NCBI RefSeq assembly: GCF_001598355.1 | Contig: NZ_BCYU01000013.1 | Span: 1-64,000, forward strand | Reading direction: 5' to 3' | DNA length: 64,000 nucleotides | Origin: Sphingomonas asaccharolytica NBRC 15499 | GTDB lineage: Bacteria; Pseudomonadota; Alphaproteobacteria; Sphingomonadales; Sphingomonadaceae | Shown here: piece by piece, positions 1-7,680 of the stretch | Numbering within the stretch: position 1 is the stretch's first letter | Layout: each line of letters opens with the position of its first letter | Notes under the pieces: model-generated | What the model was told of the DNA's origin: nothing | Databases searched by the model: none | Seen by the model: the letters and a program-made list of their open reading frames with translations, nothing else | Translations under genes and position numbers: made by a program

Positions 1-90
1 TGCCTCGGCGGGAGCAGGTGCAGGGGCCGGCGCGGGCGCCGCGGCGGCCGAGCCGAAAATGGCGTCCTTGATCGTACCGAAGATGCTCAT
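1..90 (-). CDS. DUF3597-like protein, N-terminal fragment cut by window edge
   Basis: Only the first 30 codons are visible, running off the left edge. The peptide starts MSIFGTIKDAIFG and continues into an alanine/proline-rich stretch. This start is typical of DUF3597 proteins, which have a short amphipathic N-terminus, an Ala/Pro linker and a C-terminal domain that would lie outside the window. The ATG at 90 is preceded on the minus strand by GAGGAG about 6 nt upstream, which supports the start. Function is unknown. The family assignment rests on the N-terminus alone. Confidence 0.65.
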   Translation of the reverse strand, partial: MSIFGTIKDAIFGSAAAAPAPAPAPAPAEA

Positions 91-251
91 GCGATTCTCC
101 TCACGTTTCCACCCCCGAAGGACAGTGGCTTAGGACCTGTACCCGCGACCGGCAATGGCCGCGATCGGTCCGGCTGCTGCAGCCTATTCCGGTTGCGTGA
201 CAAAATTTTTTCGGGGCTGATTTGTTCGCGCGGCTGGGGCATGGGGGCGGG

Positions 252-1481
252 ATGCCGCAACCTGGGGACCCTCCTAGCGCCGAATCCTCGTCGCCGATCC
301 ATTTCGTGGAGTTCGTCGCGCTGATCGCCGTGCTGATGGCGCTGGGTGCGCTCGGCATCGACACCATGCTGCCCGCGCTGCCGGAGATCGGCGAGGACCT
401 GAATGCCGCCACGCGCGATCTGCCCCTGGTAGTCGTGATGTTCTCCGGCGGTTTCGGCGCGGCGCAGCTGATCCATGGTCCGCTGGCCGACCGCTACGGC
501 CGGCGACCGGTGCTGATCGGGTCGATGGTGCTGTACATCGTGATGAATCTGGTCTGCGCGATGGCGAAGAGCTTCGACCTGCTGCTGCTTTCGCGCGTTT
601 GCGCGGGGGTGGCGATCGCCGCGACGCGCGTAGTGACGATCGCGCTGATCCGTGACTGCTATTCGGGGCGGGCGATGGCGCGGGTCAGCAGCCTGGCCGT
701 GATGACCTTCATGATCTTTCCGATTATCGCACCGAGTATCGGACAGTTCATCCTGCTGATGGGATCGTGGCGGCTGATCTTCAACATGATCGCGGTCGTC
801 AGCGTGGTGACGGTCCTGTGGTTCGTGGCGCGCATGCCGGAGACCTTGCCGCCGGAACGCCGCGTACCGCTGGAGGCGAAGCTGCTGCTGGGCAATTGGA
901 AGCGCACGCTGCAGGATCGGCTGTCGGTCGGCTATGCAGCGGCGGTGATTGGGCTGCAGGGCGCGCTGTTCGGCTACATTACCAGCATCCAGCCGATCGT
1001 CGAGAAAGTGTTCCATCAGCCCAATCGGCTGGGGCTGATCTTCGCCGCCTGCGCGGTGACGATGGCCTGCGGCAATCTGCTTAATTCGCGGATCGTCATG
1101 TGGCTCGGCATGCGGCGCATCTCGCATGGCGCGATGGTCGTGCTGATCGTGGCGGCGTCGGCCAGCCTGGTGATCAGCCATCTCGGCCTGGAGAATCTGT
1201 GGACCTTCGTCGCGCTCCAGGCGGTGACGATGGCGTGTTTCGGCCTCGCCGCATCGAATTGCTCGGCGATGGCGATGATGAACATGGGCGAGATCGCGGG
1301 GACGGCATCGAGCCTGCAGGGCTTCGTCGTCACCACCGGCGGTGCCGCGATCGGTGGCCTGATCGGCATGGCGTTCGACGGTACCACCACGCCGCTGCAC
1401 CTTGGCTTCCTGACCGCCGGAGTGGTAGCATTGGTGCTGGCGGCGATCGTCGAGCGCGGTCACCTGTTTCGTCCCGCTTAG
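252..1481 (+). CDS. MFS drug-efflux transporter, Bcr/CflA type
   Basis: A 409-residue inner-membrane protein with about 12 hydrophobic helices. The first helix precedes DTMLPALPEI, which is characteristic of the Bcr/CflA drug:H+ antiporters. Loop 2-3 carries the MFS motif A as ADRYGRRPVL. The second half contains further paired helices and ends in a short Arg-containing tail. The frame is open to a TTG at 222, but the ATG at 252 has a GGGGCGGG purine run just upstream and avoids a disordered extension, so it is preferred. It is monocistronic, and the next gene begins after its own stress promoter. The exported substrate cannot be predicted. Confidence 0.85.
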   Translation: MPQPGDPPSAESSSPIHFVEFVALIAVLMALGALGIDTMLPALPEIGEDLNAATRDLPLVVVMFSGGFGAAQLIHGPLADRYGRRPVLIGSMVLYIVMNLVCAMAKSFDLLLLSRVCAGVAIAATRVVTIALIRDCYSGRAMARVSSLAVMTFMIFPIIAPSIGQFILLMGSWRLIFNMIAVVSVVTVLWFVARMPETLPPERRVPLEAKLLLGNWKRTLQDRLSVGYAAAVIGLQGALFGYITSIQPIVEKVFHQPNRLGLIFAACAVTMACGNLLNSRIVMWLGMRRISHGAMVVLIVAASASLVISHLGLENLWTFVALQAVTMACFGLAASNCSAMAMMNMGEIAGTASSLQGFVVTTGGAAIGGLIGMAFDGTTTPLHLGFLTAGVVALVLAAIVERGHLFRPA

Positions 1482-1494
1482 AATAGCGCCTGAC

Positions 1495-1519
1495 GGAACC
1501 CAAAGCCCGCGCCGCCGTT
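1495..1519 (+). promoter_or_regulatory. EcfG-type (general stress response) promoter
   Basis: GGAAC at 1495-1499 is followed after exactly 16 nt by CGTT at 1516-1519. GGAAC-N16/17-CGTT is the established promoter of alphaproteobacterial EcfG sigma factors under PhyR/NepR control. The expected start of transcription lies about 10-15 nt before the ATG candidates at 1536 and 1548. An exact match at the right place supports the call, but no expression evidence is available here. Confidence 0.6.
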
Positions 1520-1535
1520 CGCTTACTGATCAGTC

Positions 1536-1880
1536 ATGGAGACGGAGATGGGCGGATATCAGGTGCCGGGCCAAGGGTCGGGTGACGATGGGTATGACGA
1601 GGAAGGCTATGACGAAAGCCAGCGCGCCGAAATTTTGGAAGCGACGCGCGACGGACCGACCGACGGGACGATCCTGACCGATCTCGATCCCGATCTGGGA
1701 GACGAACCCGAAGAGGACGATATCGAGATGTCCGACGATGATATCGGCGAGGAAGACGACGACGCCGACCAATCGGAAGACGATATCGACGAGGACGAGG
1801 TCCAGGACAAGTTCGACGACGGCGATTCCGACGATGACGACGATCTGTCTGACGCCAATGATGAGGCGCTCAACTCCTGA
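1536..1880 (+). CDS. Small highly acidic protein, probable stress-regulon member
   Basis: A 114-residue protein with an extreme Asp/Glu content, especially in the last 60 residues, where runs of DDD and EEDDD dominate. No signal peptide, membrane segment or catalytic motif is visible, so it is probably cytoplasmic and intrinsically disordered. An alternative ATG at 1548 has a closer purine-rich ribosome site. The EcfG-type promoter directly upstream suggests induction in the general stress response. Acidic ORFs of this kind sit in many sphingomonad genomes and are sometimes misnamed from low-complexity hits. The function is unknown, and a DNA-mimic or nucleic-acid-protein-binding role is only a guess. 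Confidence 0.7.
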   Translation: METEMGGYQVPGQGSGDDGYDEEGYDESQRAEILEATRDGPTDGTILTDLDPDLGDEPEEDDIEMSDDDIGEEDDDADQSEDDIDEDEVQDKFDDGDSDDDDDLSDANDEALNS

Positions 1881-1955
1881 CGGCATCGCGTCGGCATTGA
1901 CCGTCGATTAGCCGCCGCCCTAGGTTTTTCCTACCGGAAACCGAAAGGAGACCCG

Positions 1956-2549
1956 ATGCCCAGGGATCCGCGCGTCGACACCTATATCGCGAGCAAGAAC
2001 GACTTCGCGAAGCCGATCCTCACGCATCTGCGTGACCTGATCCATGGCCACGCCCCGGCGGTCGAGGAAACGATCAAGTGGAGCATGCCGTTCTTCACCT
2101 ATAAAGGCGAATTGCTCGCCAATATGGCGGCGTTGAAGCAACATGCCGCGTTCGGTTTCTGGGACCGGCTGGGCCTGGCGACCGGCAAGGAAGGCGATGC
2201 GATGGGGCAATATGGCCGCTTGACCGACGTCGCGACCCTGCCGCCTGACACGCTGTTGCTCGACCGGCTCGACCAGGCGCTGGCCAAGATCGATGCCGGC
2301 GAGAAGCCCAAGCGACCTGCCCGCGGCAGCAAACCCGAAGTGGAGGTTCCGCCCGCGCTCGCCGACGCGCTGGCGGCGGACGCGCAGGCGATGGCGACTT
2401 GGAACGCCTTTCCGCCGAGTTGCCGTCGCGAATATTGCGAATGGGTGGCCGACGCCAAGCGCGACGAGACGCGGGCCAAGCGGATCGCCCAGACGATCGA
2501 ACAGATCCGCGCGGGCAAGAAACTCAACTGGAAATACGAGAATTGCTGA
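1956..2549 (+). CDS. DUF1801 / YdeI-OmdA family protein
   Basis: A 197-residue soluble protein. The N-terminal half (about residues 5-110) contains the DUF1801 signature, with an ETIKWSMPFFTYKG core. The C-terminal part (about 130-195) matches the YdeI/OmpD-associated (OmdA) domain, with a WNAFPPSCRREY segment and a basic tail ending in KLNWKYENC. YdeI-like proteins have been linked to resistance to cationic peptides and to stress, but the molecular activity is not established. The start has GAAAGGAGACCC upstream, a strong ribosome-binding site. Confidence 0.85.
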   Translation: MPRDPRVDTYIASKNDFAKPILTHLRDLIHGHAPAVEETIKWSMPFFTYKGELLANMAALKQHAAFGFWDRLGLATGKEGDAMGQYGRLTDVATLPPDTLLLDRLDQALAKIDAGEKPKRPARGSKPEVEVPPALADALAADAQAMATWNAFPPSCRREYCEWVADAKRDETRAKRIAQTIEQIRAGKKLNWKYENC

Positions 2550-2604
2550 GCGGCGAGCGGGCGAGTGAGTCCGCGACGGACACGCTTGCCTTCTTCCCGC
2601 GATA

Positions 2605-2623
2605 TGATACGTTATCACGTATC
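2605..2623. promoter_or_regulatory. Overlapping inverted repeats before exbD, possible operator
   Basis: Two inverted repeats overlap here. One is TGATA-N3-TATCA (2605-2617). The other is GATACGT-N4-ACGTATC (2606-2623). They lie 18-36 nt before the exbD start in an AT-richer spot of an otherwise GC-rich gap, as expected for an operator. FUR-superfamily sites can look like this, but the sequence does not fix the regulator. Confidence 0.35.
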
Positions 2624-2640
2624 TGAACGGGAGAACGCTC

Positions 2641-3051
2641 ATGGCCAGCCGTACCGCCCATTCCCAACCGATCGCCGAGATGAACATCACGCCGTTGATC
2701 GACGTGCTGCTTGTCCTTCTCATCATGATGATCCTCACCTTGCCGGTCGCCACGCACACGGTGGCAGTCGACTTGCCCAACGGCACGCCACGGACGGTGC
2801 CCGATCAGAAGATGCACCGGCTCGAGATCGCCGCGTCGGGGGCGCTCAGCCTCGACGGCGCTGCCATTGCGGAGAGCGCCTTGCCCGATCAGCTGGTCGC
2901 GACGATGGCCGACAAGGACGCGACGCTGACGATCCGCGCCGATGCCGCCGCGCGCTACGAGACGTTCGATCGCGTGCTGGCGACGGTGAAGCGCGCCGGC
3001 GTCACGCGCCTCGGGTTCGTCGGCAACGATCAGTTCAACGGCGTCTTCTGA
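2641..3051 (+). CDS. ExbD/TolR-family biopolymer transport protein
   Basis: A 136-residue inner-membrane protein with a short cytoplasmic N-terminus, one transmembrane helix (about residues 20-40) and a periplasmic domain. The motif MNITPLIDVLLVLLIMM carries the conserved membrane Asp (ITPLIDV) through which ExbD/TolR proteins use the proton-motive force with ExbB/TolQ. GGGAG lies 8 nt before the ATG. No exbB, tonB or tolQ is nearby, so the partner must be encoded elsewhere. ExbD and TolR cannot be told apart from this sequence. Confidence 0.9.
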   Translation: MASRTAHSQPIAEMNITPLIDVLLVLLIMMILTLPVATHTVAVDLPNGTPRTVPDQKMHRLEIAASGALSLDGAAIAESALPDQLVATMADKDATLTIRADAAARYETFDRVLATVKRAGVTRLGFVGNDQFNGVF

Positions 3052-3054
3052 CCG

Positions 3055-3079
3055 GGAACGACGCGGGCATTGGAACGTT
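3055..3079 (+). promoter_or_regulatory. EcfG-type promoter for downstream lipoprotein
   Basis: GGAAC at 3055-3059 and CGTT at 3076-3079 are separated by 16 nt, the same arrangement as at 1495-1519. It begins just after the exbD stop and ends about 38 nt before the proposed lipoprotein start. Two such exact matches within 1.6 kb, both in front of genes on the correct strand, make chance less likely. Confidence 0.5.
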
Positions 3080-3116
3080 CACATCCCCTATCACCGCATT
3101 GTCCGGGGGTTCCATC

Positions 3117-4061
3117 TTGCGCGTCGTCCTGCTCGTTCCGTTCCTGTGCCTTGCCGCCTGTTCGCAGCCGGCCACCACCGGCAATACCGAGGTCGATATC
3201 AACGATGCTGCCGAACGCGCGCGGGGCGACATCAACAGCTATAATGCGACGGATAACGTGTCGGAGGTTGCGACCGACGGCGCGGTGGCGCCGGCGACCG
3301 GTGACGAGCCACCGCTGGCGCCTGCCGAGCCCGGCCAGCCGGGCGGGTTGCCCGATGACAAGACTCCGGTTTCCGAAGGCAAGTTCACCCCCGACAGTGC
3401 GCAGGGCGCGGCGAACGTCGTCCAGACCTATTTCGCCAGCATTGAAGGAGGCAGGTATGCGGCGGCGCGCGCCTTGTGGGGCAATAATGGCGCCGACAGT
3501 AAATTGAGCCCGGCCGCGTTCGCGGCGAGCTTCGCCAAATACAAGGAATATCACGCCAATATCGGTGGCCCCGGTGAGATCGAGGGCGCGGCGGGAAGCC
3601 GCTACGTCTCGGTCCCCGTACAAGTCTATGCCCGGCTCAAGGACGCCCGGCCCGATTACCAGACCGGCGAGATCGTCCTGCGCCGCACCGAGGTCGATGG
3701 CGCCACGCCCGAGCAGCGCAAATGGCACATCTATTCGATCGACCTGAAGCCCGCGCCGGGCAAGGGCGCGAAACCGGGAGCCGATAACGGCCCCGGTGCC
3801 GCCGACACGAGTGGCACGCCGCCGGTCGTGAGCGCGCGCTATCGCTGCATGGACGGCAGCAAGTTCGCGGTGCGGTTCGACAATCAACGCGACACTGCCG
3901 CGATCACCCGCAACGGTCGGCCGCTGGCGACGCTCGACGGGCAGAAGCCGGCCTCGGGCATCTGGTACAGGAAAGGCCCGTACGAGTTGCGCGGCAAAGG
4001 CGATGCCGCGACCTTGACGACGCCGGGCCAGCCGCCCATCGCGTGCACTGTCATTCGCTAA
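3117..4061 (+). CDS. Lipoprotein, probable stress-induced envelope protein
   Basis: A 314-residue protein with a lipoprotein signal (LVPFLCLAACSQ), predicting lipidation at the Cys about 15 residues in. A low-complexity Ala/Pro/Asp linker follows, then a conserved-looking region (about 95-230) with aromatic clusters (VQTYFASIEGGRYAAARALW), and a C-terminal domain with RYRCMDGSKFAVRFDNQRDTAAI, similar to MliC-type lysozyme-inhibitor folds. The start is uncertain: TTG at 3117 fits the signal peptide best and TTG at 3099 is also in frame. The reading frame continues far upstream, but there it only shadows exbD. An EcfG-type promoter lies just upstream. Confidence 0.78.
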   Translation: MRVVLLVPFLCLAACSQPATTGNTEVDINDAAERARGDINSYNATDNVSEVATDGAVAPATGDEPPLAPAEPGQPGGLPDDKTPVSEGKFTPDSAQGAANVVQTYFASIEGGRYAAARALWGNNGADSKLSPAAFAASFAKYKEYHANIGGPGEIEGAAGSRYVSVPVQVYARLKDARPDYQTGEIVLRRTEVDGATPEQRKWHIYSIDLKPAPGKGAKPGADNGPGAADTSGTPPVVSARYRCMDGSKFAVRFDNQRDTAAITRNGRPLATLDGQKPASGIWYRKGPYELRGKGDAATLTTPGQPPIACTVIR

Positions 4062-4079
4062 CGAAAGAGATCGACCGGC

Positions 4080-4415
4080 ATGTGGACGGTGGCCCTGCTC
4101 GCGCTGTCCAATTGTTTCATGACGATCGCGTGGTACTGGCATTTGAAGGGCGGCATGGCCAAGCCGCTGTGGATCGTCATCGCGATCAGCTGGGGCATCG
4201 CCTTTTTCGAATATTGCCTGGCGGTGCCCGCCAACCGCATCGGCTATGCCGCAGGTTGGACGGGCGGACAGCTCAAGGTGACGCAGGAAGCGATCGCGCT
4301 CGCGGCGTTCGGCGTGTTCATGGTGACCGTGCTGGGCGAGCCGCTCGGCTGGCGGCATCTGGGGGCGTTTCTCTGCCTGGTCGGTGCGGTCGCGTTTCTG
4401 TTCGCGGGAAAGTAG
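4080..4415 (+). CDS. DUF486 family small membrane protein
   Basis: A 111-residue integral membrane protein with four hydrophobic helices. The sequence LSNCFMTIAWYWHLK at the start and QLKVTQEAIALAAFGVF in the middle are the hallmarks of DUF486 (PF04342), related to the drug/metabolite transporter fold. The helices end with a short tail FLFAGK. It starts 18 nt after the upstream lipoprotein stop, so the two may share a transcript. The substrate is unknown. Confidence 0.88.
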   Translation: MWTVALLALSNCFMTIAWYWHLKGGMAKPLWIVIAISWGIAFFEYCLAVPANRIGYAAGWTGGQLKVTQEAIALAAFGVFMVTVLGEPLGWRHLGAFLCLVGAVAFLFAGK

Positions 4416-4426
4416 GCGACGGCCCC

Positions 4427-4627
4427 TTAATTCCCCATCGCGTTGGCGAGCACCGCCAGGTCGCCATTGTCCACCGCGATGCCGGTCGCGTCGGTATCCG
4501 CGGCAGTGGCATTGTTGGTCACCGGATCCGGCGCATTGGCGCTCGCAACGTCATACGCCGTCCAGATGATCCCGGCCGCCCAGAACAGCGCCGACCATCG
4601 GCTGCGAAAGATTTTGGTCGAGATCAT
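4427..4627 (-). CDS. Small single-helix membrane-anchored protein
   Basis: A 66-residue ORF beginning MISTKIFRSRW, followed by one hydrophobic helix (about 11-30, ALFWAAGIIWTAYDVAS) and a Thr/Asp/Asn-rich tail. The topology suggests a short basic cytoplasmic N-terminus and an exposed C-terminus. It is convergent with the DUF486 gene, with 11 nt between the stops. Bias in residue type and a clean start support a real gene rather than a shadow. No function can be assigned. Confidence 0.62.
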   Translation of the reverse strand: MISTKIFRSRWSALFWAAGIIWTAYDVASANAPDPVTNNATAADTDATGIAVDNGDLAVLANAMGN

Positions 4628-4744
4628 CACCGGACGATAGCCCGGCACCGTTAACGCGCGCTCCGCAAAGCCGGTTAATGGCGGGATTGCCCGATCGCTC
4701 GCGCGGTCATAGCATCGCGCGACTTCAACCAAGGGAGAGGCGCG

Positions 4745-5209
4745 ATGACCAGGACGATGTCGGCACTGGTGCTGGTGATGGCCGCGAGCGTGCTGACCGC
4801 GGCAGCGGCGACGCGGCGTGACGACGCCGATCAATTGATCGCGGCGCGGCAAGCAGGGTTCAAGCTGCAAGGCGCGGCCTTTGGCGGCATGAAAGGGGTG
4901 ATCGATGCCAAGGGCGACGTGAAGACCCAGGCCTTTGCCGCCGGCGCGATCGCCGCTTGGGCGCGCGCCTTGCCGGGGCTGTTCCCCGCGGGCAGCGACG
5001 GCGGCACGACCAAGGCGCTGCCCACCGTGTGGAGCGACCGCGCCGGGTTCGAAAAGGCGGCGGCGACATTGGCGGCCGAGGCGGCCAAGCTCGCCGATCT
5101 CGCCAAGGCGGGCGATCAGCCGGGCTTCGCGACGCAATGGGGCGTCGTGCGTGGCGCCTGCTCGGCCTGCCATGATAAGTATCGCGTGCCCGACAAGCCC
5201 AAGGGATAA
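4745..5209 (+). CDS. Cytochrome c' (class II c-type cytochrome)
   Basis: A 154-residue periplasmic protein. An N-terminal signal peptide (about 1-22, ending near AAAATRR) is followed by a four-helix-bundle cytochrome c' domain. The haem-binding motif is CSACH near residue 140, close to the C-terminus as is typical of this class. Cytochromes c' bind NO or CO and are thought to help in nitrosative stress or gas sensing. The ATG follows GGGAGAGGCG. It stands alone, with no oxidase or NO-reductase genes nearby. Confidence 0.85.
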   Translation: MTRTMSALVLVMAASVLTAAAATRRDDADQLIAARQAGFKLQGAAFGGMKGVIDAKGDVKTQAFAAGAIAAWARALPGLFPAGSDGGTTKALPTVWSDRAGFEKAAATLAAEAAKLADLAKAGDQPGFATQWGVVRGACSACHDKYRVPDKPKG

Positions 5210-5320
5210 GCGGGGCGCCGAGCGGCGCTAGTTACAAGGCGTCAGGCGGTAGACTAAAAAAGCTGCCTGGCTGGAATCGACCCAATTGCAGACATTTCGA
5301 TATCATGGCACGCACGCACG

Positions 5321-5713
5321 ATGCGGACTAGCCTGCTAATTGTCCTGGGCGTTTTTCTTACCGGATGTGTGAATGAAACACTCCGGTTAAGGACGGACGC
5401 CGACCTGGTTCGAGACGGTATGCGCGTCGCCCGCGACGCATCCTATTGGTGTTTCATCCCCGCAGTGGAGCAGTATCGAAAACGGCTGGGCGCTCGGCTG
5501 CGCAAAGCTGCATGGCTGATGGCCGATTCAGGATCGAATGTCGACGTAACTGGGGCTCTCGCGAACGCCGACGATAGCGACAAGAACCTCGTTCAAGCAG
5601 GCTGCAAGCGCCGCTCCTTGACGTCCAATTCTGATCTTCGGTGCGAGGCGGCGATTGTAAAAGAGCTTGAAGACCGCGTGCGACACAACCGTGCGCTAAA
5701 TCTCACGCGATAG
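5321..5713 (+). CDS. Hypothetical lipoprotein
   Basis: A 130-residue protein with a short lipoprotein signal (LLIVLGVFLTGCVN), with Cys at about position 16. The mature part is polar, with three further Cys residues, and has no family signature I recognise. Codon use is less GC-biased than in neighbouring genes and includes TTA and AAA-type codons, hinting at more recent acquisition or weak expression. No strong ribosome site precedes the ATG. The lipobox is the main reason to accept it as a gene. Confidence 0.6.
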   Translation: MRTSLLIVLGVFLTGCVNETLRLRTDADLVRDGMRVARDASYWCFIPAVEQYRKRLGARLRKAAWLMADSGSNVDVTGALANADDSDKNLVQAGCKRRSLTSNSDLRCEAAIVKELEDRVRHNRALNLTR

Positions 5714-5797
5714 CGTCTGGAAACGGCGGGGTGGGGTCCAACAGCGGAACGGCAACCAACCACCATTCCCGGACTTCCCCGTCTATGAACGCACGAT

Positions 5798-6313
5798 CTA
5801 ATTCGGCATCACCTTGCCGCTGATCTCTCCATCCGGGAATTTGTCGGTGTGGATGTTGATCACGATCTTGCCGGCATTCAGCGCGTCGACGAATTCCTCG
5901 AACGTATCCTGATCGTTGAGCAGCTTCGCGCCCTCGGCATAGGCATAGTTGCGCATCGACACATGGAACCCGGTCTTGGTCGCGCGGTAATTGGCGCCAT
6001 AGGGCACGGGCAGCACCGCCTCGACATCGTCGGCGGTGCGATATTGGTGGAAATGGACCGGGCCGATCGGTTTGGCGACCAGGGCGTCGTTGAGCTGGTC
6101 CAGCGTGATGCCCTGGACGTCGAGTTCGACCGACACGCGTTGCGACTTGGTGTCGACCTTGATCGTCACGCGTCCATGCGCGGGCGATCCGGTGGTCGTC
6201 GGGATCGCGGTGCCGTTCAGCGTCGCGTGGAAGCTCTCGGTCTTGGCCGCGGCGGGAGTGGCGATCGCGATGGCGGTGACGGCGGTCAGGACGATCAGGG
6301 GAGTGAAGCGCAT
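5798..6313 (-). CDS. CHRD domain protein, exported
   Basis: A 171-residue protein with an N-terminal signal peptide (MRFTPLIVLTAVTAIAIA, cleavage near TPAAAK). The rest is a CHRD domain, recognised by the pattern of LNGTAIPTTTGSPAHGRVTI, GPVHFHQYR and the terminal NIHTDKFPDGEISGKV. CHRD domains occur in secreted bacterial proteins and in animal chordin, and their bacterial role is undefined. The ATG at 6313 has GAGGA 6 nt upstream. The frame is open further upstream but there overlaps repeat sequence, so that extension is rejected. Confidence 0.88.
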   Translation of the reverse strand: MRFTPLIVLTAVTAIAIATPAAAKTESFHATLNGTAIPTTTGSPAHGRVTIKVDTKSQRVSVELDVQGITLDQLNDALVAKPIGPVHFHQYRTADDVEAVLPVPYGANYRATKTGFHVSMRNYAYAEGAKLLNDQDTFEEFVDALNAGKIVINIHTDKFPDGEISGKVMPN

Positions 6314-6464
6314 CGAATCCTCAATTGGCAGGCGAGCACGGGGTACGCGCTCGCGGCTGGTTAGCCGGGACAAGCTTGCCCCAGGATGAAGCGGGCTCCC
6401 CTCCCCGATTTGGCCGGGACATAGGGTCGTTTCGACACTGGCGATAGGACAGACTCGGCACGCA

Positions 6465-6523
6465 AATTCCCTCTCCCGCATGCGGGAGGCAGCCGCTCGC
6501 GGAGCGGCGGAAGGTGAGGGCAG
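6465..6523. repeat. Solo copy of the DUF559-associated palindromic repeat
   Basis: It begins CCCTCTCCC, ends GGAAGGTGAGGGCAG, and has two internal palindromes. This is the same layout as the 60-bp repeats at 11291-11350 and 11731-11790, but the inner hairpins have diverged. It lies in the 407-bp gap 6314-6720, which otherwise holds only another repeat pair and no gene. Confidence 0.6.
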
Positions 6524-6599
6524 GAGTTCGTGTCTGTCCTAACCCCTCGCCGCTGCGCCGCCCGAGCCTCTTCTAGGACGCAACGCGACCAAGCTAAAT

Positions 6600-6695
6600 C
6601 GTCACCCCGGCCTTGTGGCGGGGTCCACCGGGCCGCAATCCCAGGCGCCAAAGAATGTGCTGCACGGTGGATGCCGGCACAAGGCCGGCATGACG
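6600..6695. repeat. REP-like inverted pair
   Basis: Two REP-like units face each other. The first, from 6600, begins CGTCACCCCGGCC. The second ends in GGATGCCGGCACAAGGCCGG followed by CATGACG. The second unit forms a perfect 8-bp hairpin (ATGCCGGC/GCCGGCAT). Pairs with the same outer CGTCA...TGACG ends recur at 23723, 50139 and 59363. Confidence 0.65.
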
Positions 6696-6720
6696 ATCAC
6701 CTTGCTCAACGCCATAGCTT

Positions 6721-6978
6721 TTACCGATTGTCGAGCTGACTTCTGACTGCGGCCAGCCCCAGCCGGCTGATCCGGTACGGCTGCCCGCTCTGGCTGAAGA
6801 TCAGCCCGCGCCGCTTGAGCTTGCGGAATATCGGCAGTGAGCCGTCCGCCAGCACATGGCCTTCGCGAGTAAAGCAGACCGCCTCGACGATCCGCCCTTG
6901 TGTGTCACGGCGGTGATGGATCGCGCCGCCCTGCGCGAGCGCGTGCAGCACGCGCTGTTCGTATTTGGAAATGTTCAC
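6721..6978 (-). CDS. yjhX: YjhX-type toxin (UPF0386)
   Basis: An 85-residue protein starting [20 protein letters not shown], then [20 protein letters not shown], which matches the YjhX/UPF0386 family along its whole length. YjhX is reported as a toxin in an E. coli toxin-antitoxin pair with YjhQ (GNAT family), with an influence on topoisomerase activity. Here no GNAT or other antitoxin gene adjoins it, since the flanks are repeats (6600-6695) and a gene-poor gap (6979-7253). It may therefore be an orphan or work by another mechanism. The family call is firm; the toxin role is inferred from the family. Confidence 0.82.
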   Translation of the reverse strand: MNISKYEQRVLHALAQGGAIHHRRDTQGRIVEAVCFTREGHVLADGSLPIFRKLKRRGLIFSQSGQPYRISRLGLAAVRSQLDNR

Positions 6979-7253
6979 GTGGATTGTGCCCGTCAGTCGA
7001 GAAAACGACCGCGCCGCCCGACCGGGACATCCCGGCGGGTCGAGCGCATGACGACGGCGCCTCCGGCAAAACCGAGGCCGTCAGGTCAGCGGGCGACAAT
7101 TTCCTTCATACTTCCCTCAAGGGCGGTGAACGCCGCCGATGTGCCTTTGGGCGGCGGGTTCGTCAAGATTTGGGCTCGGACCATGACGACATTCGACAAG
7201 GGCTTTCGGTGCTTAGCCGACATGGTAGGATGGTACCGGAAGAGGAGCGTGTC

Positions 7254-7673
7254 ATGACCGGATGGATCGATTGGCTCCGCAAGCTGCGTGGGGTGCAATG
7301 GCTGGCGCTCGTTGCGCTGTTATGTGCCTATGCCGTCATCGCGATGCCGTTCCTCGGCATGCCGTGGAATCGGATGGAAGATTTCGTGGCCCTGCTCATG
7401 ATTTTGGGCGTGTTTGTTTTGCTCGCCACAGGCGGGAACACAGTTGTAGCAAGGCAAGGGCGATCCGGATTTGGCCATCTCGGCAGGGTCGCGATGGCCA
7501 TGATGTTCATTTGGGGGCAGCCGTGGTGGCCTGTCCCGCGTCCGCAGCAAGCCAGTGATTTTTGGGTCTTCATCTGGCCGTTCATCATCTTGGTGAACGC
7601 AACTCAGATTCTGTCGGCGCGGGCGCCGGATCCTAAGGGCGCGGCGTTCGACGAGGAACCCGGTCTGGCGTGA
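7254..7673 (+). CDS. Hypothetical membrane protein
   Basis: A 139-residue protein with about four hydrophobic segments and many Trp residues (for example IWGQPWWPVPRP). The start at 7254 has AGAGGAGCG 5 nt upstream, which is a clear ribosome-binding site. The longer open frame upstream is not supported by composition. It ends 7 nt from the convergent DUF1330 gene. No family is recognised. Confidence 0.68.
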   Translation: MTGWIDWLRKLRGVQWLALVALLCAYAVIAMPFLGMPWNRMEDFVALLMILGVFVLLATGGNTVVARQGRSGFGHLGRVAMAMMFIWGQPWWPVPRPQQASDFWVFIWPFIILVNATQILSARAPDPKGAAFDEEPGLA

Positions 7674-7680
7674 GCCGCCG

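Noticed and set aside
87-1463. Long minus-strand ORF of 458 codons opposite the MFS gene
   Set aside because: Composition is Arg/His/Gln-rich and it mirrors the real coding strand of a GC-rich gene.
2565-4061. Single 498-codon frame joining the exbD region and the lipoprotein
   Set aside because: The first 180 codons are the shadow of exbD in another frame; the lipobox near 3117-3165 marks the true start.
6361-6720. Small ORFs in the repeat-rich gap
   Set aside because: They run through repeat sequence and have no ribosome site or conserved pattern.
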